From positions 248,001 through 312,000 of the forward strand of contig NZ_JABKDD010000002.1 of the NCBI RefSeq assembly GCF_013623905.1: a stretch of 64,000 nucleotides of DNA, read 5' to 3'. How positions within the stretch are numbered: position 1 is the stretch's first letter; every line of letters starts with the position of its first letter. A program made the translations under genes and the position numbers. This stretch comes from Brevibacterium sediminis (GTDB lineage: Bacteria; Actinomycetota; Actinomycetes; Actinomycetales; Brevibacteriaceae). The notes below the pieces were generated by a model. The model saw nothing but the letters and a program-made list of their open reading frames with translations, was not told the origin of the DNA and made no database searches. Shown piece after piece: positions 59,780 through 64,000 of the stretch.

Positions 59780-61022
59780 CGACGGTCTCCCTCCTGGTCG
59801 AGTCGGCAGCGGTCCGAGTCGACGCCGAGGTGCCTTCGACCGGTTCGACGCTCTGCCAGCTCTCGGTGGCGATGGCGCGCTCACCCGCGTAAACAACGCG
59901 GTTCGCGGCCAGTGCGTCGTGGACGTCGGCGTGGATTGATTCCTGACCGACGTGGGCGAGGAGGAACTTCTTCGCTTCGATGACCTTGAGGTCGTCGTAG
60001 CCCATCGATGTGCCTGCCCCCGGTTGGAATTTCGAGAAGTCACCGAATTCGGAGCTGGCCATGATGCGGGTGAAGCCCACGTGCGGGCCCTTGTGACCGA
60101 GCGCGAGTTCGAGTTCGTTCATCCGCTCGAAGTTCCATCGCAGTGACCCTTCGGTTCCGTAGACCTCGAGGGAATACTCCGCGCGGGGTCCGACACACAC
60201 CCGCGAGGCTTCGAGGGTCCCGACGGCGCCGGCTCCCTGAGCGTCAGGGCCGAAGTGGACGAGCAGGCCGGCGTAGTCCTCATTTTCGACCGGTGCCATC
60301 TCACCGCCTTCGACGACGTCGAAGTGGGTGCCGCTGCCCATCTCGAGTTTGGGGCGTTCGGTGTAGGCCGTGTTGGCTACCCCGGTGACCTTGTCGATCG
60401 GGCCGACGACGTAGTGGGCGAGGTCGGTCAGGTGTCCGAGGAGATCTCCGAGGACGCCGGATCCTGCGAGTCCGCGGATGAAGCGCCAGGACAGTGCGCC
60501 GTTCGGCTCGGCCGAGTAGTCGGCGAAGAATGCGCCGCGCACGTTCGTGATGCGTCCGAGCTTGCCTTCAGCGATGATCTTCCGCGCGTATTCGATGGCC
60601 GGGGCGTTGCGATAGTTGAAGCCGACGGCGGTCACGACCTCCGCTGCGTCGGCCGCGTTGACGACGGATTCCGTCTCTTCGGCTGAGCGTCCGACGGGTT
60701 TCTCGATCCACAGTGATTTGCCGGCTTTGGCGACTGCGGTGCCGATCTCTTCGTGGAGGAAGTTCGGTGCGCACACGGAGACGACGTCGACGTCCGGGTG
60801 GTTGAGAACGTCGTTGTAATCACTCGTCGAGCTCTCGTATCCGAGCACGTGCTCGGCGAATTGGGCGCGTTCGTCGTTCGTGTCGGCGGCGATGACCAGG
60901 CGTGTTCTGATGCCTAGTTCGGGGTAGACGACGGGAACGTTGGAGTAAGCGCGGCTGTGGAGCTGGCCCATCCAGCCGACGCTGATGAGTCCGACTCCGA
61001 TGGTGGTGGGGTTGTTGCTCAT
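59772..61022 (-). CDS. Gfo/Idh/MocA oxidoreductase 3
   Basis: A 416-residue protein, longer than the other two. GLISVGWMGQLHSRAY is the nucleotide loop, WIEKPVGRS the lysine motif, and GSGVLGDLLGHLTDLAHYVVG the His-containing site. The 25-residue C-terminal tail is Thr/Ser-rich. AAGGAG precedes its start. Substrate unknown; cyclitol or glycoside oxidation is likely from the setting. Confidence 0.85.
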   Translation of the reverse strand: MSNNPTTIGVGLISVGWMGQLHSRAYSNVPVVYPELGIRTRLVIAADTNDERAQFAEHVLGYESSTSDYNDVLNHPDVDVVSVCAPNFLHEEIGTAVAKAGKSLWIEKPVGRSAEETESVVNAADAAEVVTAVGFNYRNAPAIEYARKIIAEGKLGRITNVRGAFFADYSAEPNGALSWRFIRGLAGSGVLGDLLGHLTDLAHYVVGPIDKVTGVANTAYTERPKLEMGSGTHFDVVEGGEMAPVENEDYAGLLVHFGPDAQGAGAVGTLEASRVCVGPRAEYSLEVYGTEGSLRWNFERMNELELALGHKGPHVGFTRIMASSEFGDFSKFQPGAGTSMGYDDLKVIEAKKFLLAHVGQESIHADVHDALAANRVVYAGERAIATESWQSVEPVEGTSASTRTAADSTRRETVDA

Positions 61023-61048
61023 GGTGCTCCTTGAGTAATCGATGATTG

Positions 61049-61063
61049 CGCGGATGTTCCGCG
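61049..61063. repeat. Small inverted repeat between oxidoreductase 3 and the aldolase
   Basis: CGCGGA-TGT-TCCGCG, perfect 6-base arms in the 54-base gap. It may be a weak attenuating hairpin inside the operon. Confidence 0.35.
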
Positions 61064-61076
61064 AAGTTCTGTGTTT

Positions 61077-61865
61077 TCAGTCGCGCAATGCAGAGATGAC
61101 TGCAGTGGCGGTGTCGGCCAGCAGGGTCGAATCCGATCCGACCGGCAGGAAGGTGAAACCCTGTCCAGCTCGGGTCGAGGCGACTCCGGCGTCCGCGCTG
61201 AGGATGCCTGCCGACTTTCCGTGTTTCCGTGCGGCAGCGACGACCGCCTCGAGGGCGTCGAGGAAGGCCGGTGCGGTGAAGTCCAACGGCACGCCGAGTG
61301 CGTAGGACAGATCGAGGGGACCGACGAAGAGGACGTCGACGGCGTCGATCGACGCGATCTCGTCCACCTCGGCGAGGGCACCGGTCGTTTCGATCTGCAC
61401 GATGGTGATCACCTCGCTATCGCTTGTCTGCAAGGCGTCCTTGTCCATCCCCCAACGCAGGGAGCGGTTATAGGTCGCAACCCCCCGGTCTCCGAGCGGC
61501 GGGTAGTGCACGTGCGGAATGATCGTGGCCACCTCGTCGGCGGAGTCCACTCGCGGGAGCATGACTCCGGCAGCGCCCGCGTCGAGGGCGCGGCCGATCC
61601 TGATCCGGTCAGGAGTCTCGACTCGGACGAAGGTTCCGGCGCCGTATCCGCCGGCTGCCGCGACCGCGTTTCCGATACCGTCTTCGCTTCCACCGCCGTG
61701 TTCGAGGTCGACGAGGATCCAATCGAGTCCTGCCGCGGCGAGGACTTCGATGGCCATGGTGGACCCGAGACCGGCGAAGCTGCCGATGGTCGTCTCTCCT
61801 GCGCGGATTCGCGCCGCCAGGGCACCCTTGTCCAAAGGCGTCATCGTTGAGTTCAGATGTGCCAT
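61077..61865 (-). CDS. HpcH/HpaI-family class II aldolase
   Basis: A 262-residue barrel protein from ATG 61865, with GGAGG seven bases ahead and a 13-base overlap with the IolD gene. Family motifs are DLEHGGG, RALDAGAAGVMLPRV, VQIETTGAL and VLFVGPLDLSYALG. Such metal-dependent aldolases split hydroxy keto acids to pyruvate and an aldehyde. In the classical inositol route the aldolase is IolJ, a different family, so this one points to a modified route. Confidence 0.88.
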   Translation of the reverse strand: MAHLNSTMTPLDKGALAARIRAGETTIGSFAGLGSTMAIEVLAAAGLDWILVDLEHGGGSEDGIGNAVAAAGGYGAGTFVRVETPDRIRIGRALDAGAAGVMLPRVDSADEVATIIPHVHYPPLGDRGVATYNRSLRWGMDKDALQTSDSEVITIVQIETTGALAEVDEIASIDAVDVLFVGPLDLSYALGVPLDFTAPAFLDALEAVVAAARKHGKSAGILSADAGVASTRAGQGFTFLPVGSDSTLLADTATAVISALRD

Positions 61866-63787
61866 TTCTGGTCCTCCAGCCCCTGTTCGTAGTCGGTACG
61901 CAGCTCGGCGACCCAGTCCTGTTCGGCGACTTCGGCGGGCGCGACATCCCAGAAGACACCTGATCCGGGCAGATCGACAAGCGGGATGGTCGGCACGACG
62001 ATCGCGACGGGTCCGTGGACATCGCGCGTCTCGTTGAGAGCCGAACGGACCTCTTCGGCGCTCGTGGCTCGGATGGTCTTCGCGCCGAGCCCCGAGGCGA
62101 TCTCGCCGAGGTCGACGTGGAGGTAGTCGCCCGAGAGTCGAGCGGTGTCCTCTTCGCCCCGGTACCGGAAGTCGTTGCCGAACTGCTCGCCGTACTTCAT
62201 CATCTGCAGGCGGCGGATGACCTGGAATCCGTGGTTCTCCGAGATAACGTAGGTGATGTCCAAATGTTCCTGCGCGGCGGTGAGGATCTCCGTCGGGTTC
62301 ATGAGGAAGGTTCCGTCGCCGATGAAGACCGAAACACGTCCAGTGCTCTCCGGATCAGCCAGGCGGACTCCGATGCCGGCGGGGATCTCGTAGCCCATGC
62401 AGGAGAATCCGAACTCGAGGTGGCAGCGACGGTCGTCGGTGGCGTCCCAGACCTTGAGCAGATCTCCCGGAGGCCCCCCTGCTGCGGCGATGAGGGTGTC
62501 ACCGGGCTGCGCGTGCTCCTGGAGCAGGCCGATGAGCTGGCCTTGGGTGATGACAGCGTCCGTGTCGGGGATACCCAGTTCGGCATTCTCCGGTGCCAGT
62601 TTGTCGAACGCGGTGTCGGGGTCGAGGGCCTTGCTGCGCTGCGGGGCCCAGTCGGCTTTCTGATCGCCGATTTCACGCGCCCAGTCTCCTGGCACCGTGT
62701 AGTCGGAGAGGTCCCCGCTCAGTGCCTCGATCCCGAGCTTCGCATCGGAGAGTACTGCGATGGCTCCCTGTTTGATCGCGTCGAGCTCGGCGATGTTGAT
62801 CGAAACGAATCGCACATCCGGGTTCTTGAACATCGTCTGCGATCCAGTGGCGAAATCGGTCAGTCGCGTGCCGATGCTGAGAATGACGTCGGCCTGTGCG
62901 ACGAGTCGATTCGTCGCGGGATTGCCTTCGAGTCCGATGCCGCCGAGCACCCAGTCCGCGTCGTTGAGCGCAGAGCCCTTGCCGCCGAACGTCTCGGCGA
63001 CGGGGATTCCTGTGGATTCGGCGAACTCGGCCAGGGCCTCGCGGGCTTCGGAGTAGTGGACTCCGCCTCCGGCGATGATCAGGGGCTTCTCGGCTGAACC
63101 GAGCACGTCAGCCGCCTCGGCGATATCGTTCGGCTGAGGAATCGTGCGACGAATCGTCCAGTCGCGGTCGCGGAACAGGCTGACCGGGAAGTCGAAGGCA
63201 TGCGACTGGATGTCCTGCGGCAGAGAGAGTACGACGGCTCCGGTCTCCGCGGGGTTCGCCAGCACGCGGAAAGCTTTGGGCAGCGCAGTGATGAGCTGTT
63301 CGGGGCGTGTGATCCGATCGAAGAACGCCGAGACAGGACGGAACGCGTCGTTGACTGTCAGCGACGGATCCTGAGGGTTCTCCAGTTCCTGCAGAACCGG
63401 TCCTTGGCGCTTGGTCGCATAGGTGTCGCCTGGCAGCAGGAACAGAGGGAGGCGGTTGATCGTCGCCAGAGCGGCCGCTGTGACGAGATTCATCGCGCCG
63501 GGGCCGATGGATGCGGTGACGGCGAGCGTCTGCTTCCGGTTGCTCGCCTTGGCCAGGGCACTTCCCGCGTGGGCCAGCGCTTGCTCATTGCGTCCCTGTA
63601 TGAAGGGAAGGTCGTCGGCGTACTGCGAGAATGCCTGGCTGAAGCCGGCGACATTGCCGTGGCCGAAGATGCCGGCCGCGGCTGGGATGAAACGCCGGCG
63701 GTCGCCGTCGAGCACTGAATACTGACTGCTGAGGAACTTGACGACGGCCTGTGCCACCGTCAGGCGGATGGTCGGTTCGTGACTCAT
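61853..63787 (-). CDS. iolD: Trihydroxycyclohexanedione hydrolase
   Basis: A 644-residue thiamine diphosphate enzyme from ATG 63787 with AAGGAG upstream. Catalytic Glu lies in the N-terminal part (FIQGRNEQALAHAG). The TPP motif is IGDGTFLMNPTEIL. The size and the segment SENHGFQVIRRLQM match IolD, which opens 3D-(3,5/4)-trihydroxycyclohexane-1,2-dione to 5-deoxyglucuronate. It is the best marker that this region degrades inositol or a similar cyclitol. Confidence 0.9.
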   Translation of the reverse strand: MSHEPTIRLTVAQAVVKFLSSQYSVLDGDRRRFIPAAAGIFGHGNVAGFSQAFSQYADDLPFIQGRNEQALAHAGSALAKASNRKQTLAVTASIGPGAMNLVTAAALATINRLPLFLLPGDTYATKRQGPVLQELENPQDPSLTVNDAFRPVSAFFDRITRPEQLITALPKAFRVLANPAETGAVVLSLPQDIQSHAFDFPVSLFRDRDWTIRRTIPQPNDIAEAADVLGSAEKPLIIAGGGVHYSEAREALAEFAESTGIPVAETFGGKGSALNDADWVLGGIGLEGNPATNRLVAQADVILSIGTRLTDFATGSQTMFKNPDVRFVSINIAELDAIKQGAIAVLSDAKLGIEALSGDLSDYTVPGDWAREIGDQKADWAPQRSKALDPDTAFDKLAPENAELGIPDTDAVITQGQLIGLLQEHAQPGDTLIAAAGGPPGDLLKVWDATDDRRCHLEFGFSCMGYEIPAGIGVRLADPESTGRVSVFIGDGTFLMNPTEILTAAQEHLDITYVISENHGFQVIRRLQMMKYGEQFGNDFRYRGEEDTARLSGDYLHVDLGEIASGLGAKTIRATSAEEVRSALNETRDVHGPVAIVVPTIPLVDLPGSGVFWDVAPAEVAEQDWVAELRTDYEQGLEDQKWHI

Positions 63788-63849
63788 GGGTTCTCCTTCG
63801 AACGGATGGGGTGCGCTCTTCTGCGCTGAAGTTTCAGTTTTGTGCCGAG

Positions 63850-64000
63850 TCAGGTCCAGGGGCGGCCGTGGATGACGACGGTCTTCGACTCGGTCATCTC
63901 CTCGACGGAGGCCCGCAGTCCTTCCTTGCCGATTCCGCTGGCTTTGAGCCCTCCGTAGGGCATGAGGTCTGCTCGCCACAGCGGAGTCCAGTTGATGTGG
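63850..64000 (-). CDS. Aldehyde dehydrogenase, C-terminal 49 residues only
   Basis: The frame enters from the window edge and stops at 63850-63852. The visible end ([20 protein letters not shown], then [13 protein letters not shown]) is the standard C-terminus of NAD(P)-dependent aldehyde dehydrogenases of the succinate-semialdehyde/lactaldehyde type. It does not look like the methylmalonate-semialdehyde dehydrogenase (IolA) end. It lies 62 bases upstream of iolD on the same strand and may oxidise the aldehyde released by the cluster's aldolase. Confidence 0.82.
   Translation of the reverse strand, partial: HINWTPLWRADLMPYGGLKASGIGKEGLRASVEEMTESKTVVIHGRPWT

Overview
This window is high-GC, gene-dense DNA from an actinobacterium. 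The gene set (quinate/shikimate catabolism, DtxR-type iron box, MMPL protein, several leaderless genes with TANNNT -10 boxes) fits the Micrococcales, possibly Brevibacterium. The genus is an inference I cannot check here. No rRNA, tRNA, CRISPR array, transposase, integrase or phage gene was recognised. No stretch longer than 300 bases lacks a gene; the intergenic gaps reach about 280 bases and mostly hold promoters, operators or hairpins.

Layout. 1-3.6 kb: an FAD monooxygenase cut by the window edge, a membrane family-2 glycosyltransferase and a GNAT acetyltransferase. 3.6-9.4 kb: a minus-strand operon for peptidoglycan amino-sugar salvage (GntR regulator, anmK, sodium symporter, murQ, BadF-type kinase) with a palindromic operator. 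9.6-12.9 kb: gluconate permease, a pterin-dehydratase/VOC fusion and an aldo/keto reductase. 12.9-21.3 kb: six translationally coupled genes, namely three glycosyltransferases, an ABC exporter and two aminoglycoside-phosphotransferase-fold kinases. 21.5-23.1 kb: a divergent TetR/ketosynthase III pair around a shared operator. 23.2-26.7 kb: a two-component system preceded by a membrane protein with an almost pure aspartate tail, and a DedA protein. 26.8-32.3 kb: quinate/shikimate catabolism to protocatechuate under an IclR regulator. 32.3-40.4 kb: single genes (unknown protein, HTH protein, GAPDH, GlxA-type regulator, AhpD-like protein, NylB-like hydrolase, lipoprotein). 40.6-45.0 kb: a NarL/HisKA_3 two-component system and an MMPL transporter. 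45.2-53.1 kb: nicotinamidase, an iron-box-controlled siderophore-interacting protein, GrpB, DoxX, CPBP protease, amino-acid permease, GNAT and argG. 53.4-64 kb: an inositol-type catabolic run with an unusual enzyme set.

The most interesting unit is the 12.9-21.3 kb cassette together with the 23-26 kb two-component system. Both promoters carry the same 20-bp element (GGATGAGA-N5-CTTAGGT) 44-45 bp upstream of the first gene's start. The glycosyltransferase promoter also carries three 11-bp tandem repeats with a CTTAAT-N5-CTTAAT core, the layout used by OmpR/PmrA-type regulators. I infer a signal-responsive system that builds and exports a glycoconjugate or small saccharide, sensed with help from an acidic extracytoplasmic protein. 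The TetR/ketosynthase pair lies between its two halves.
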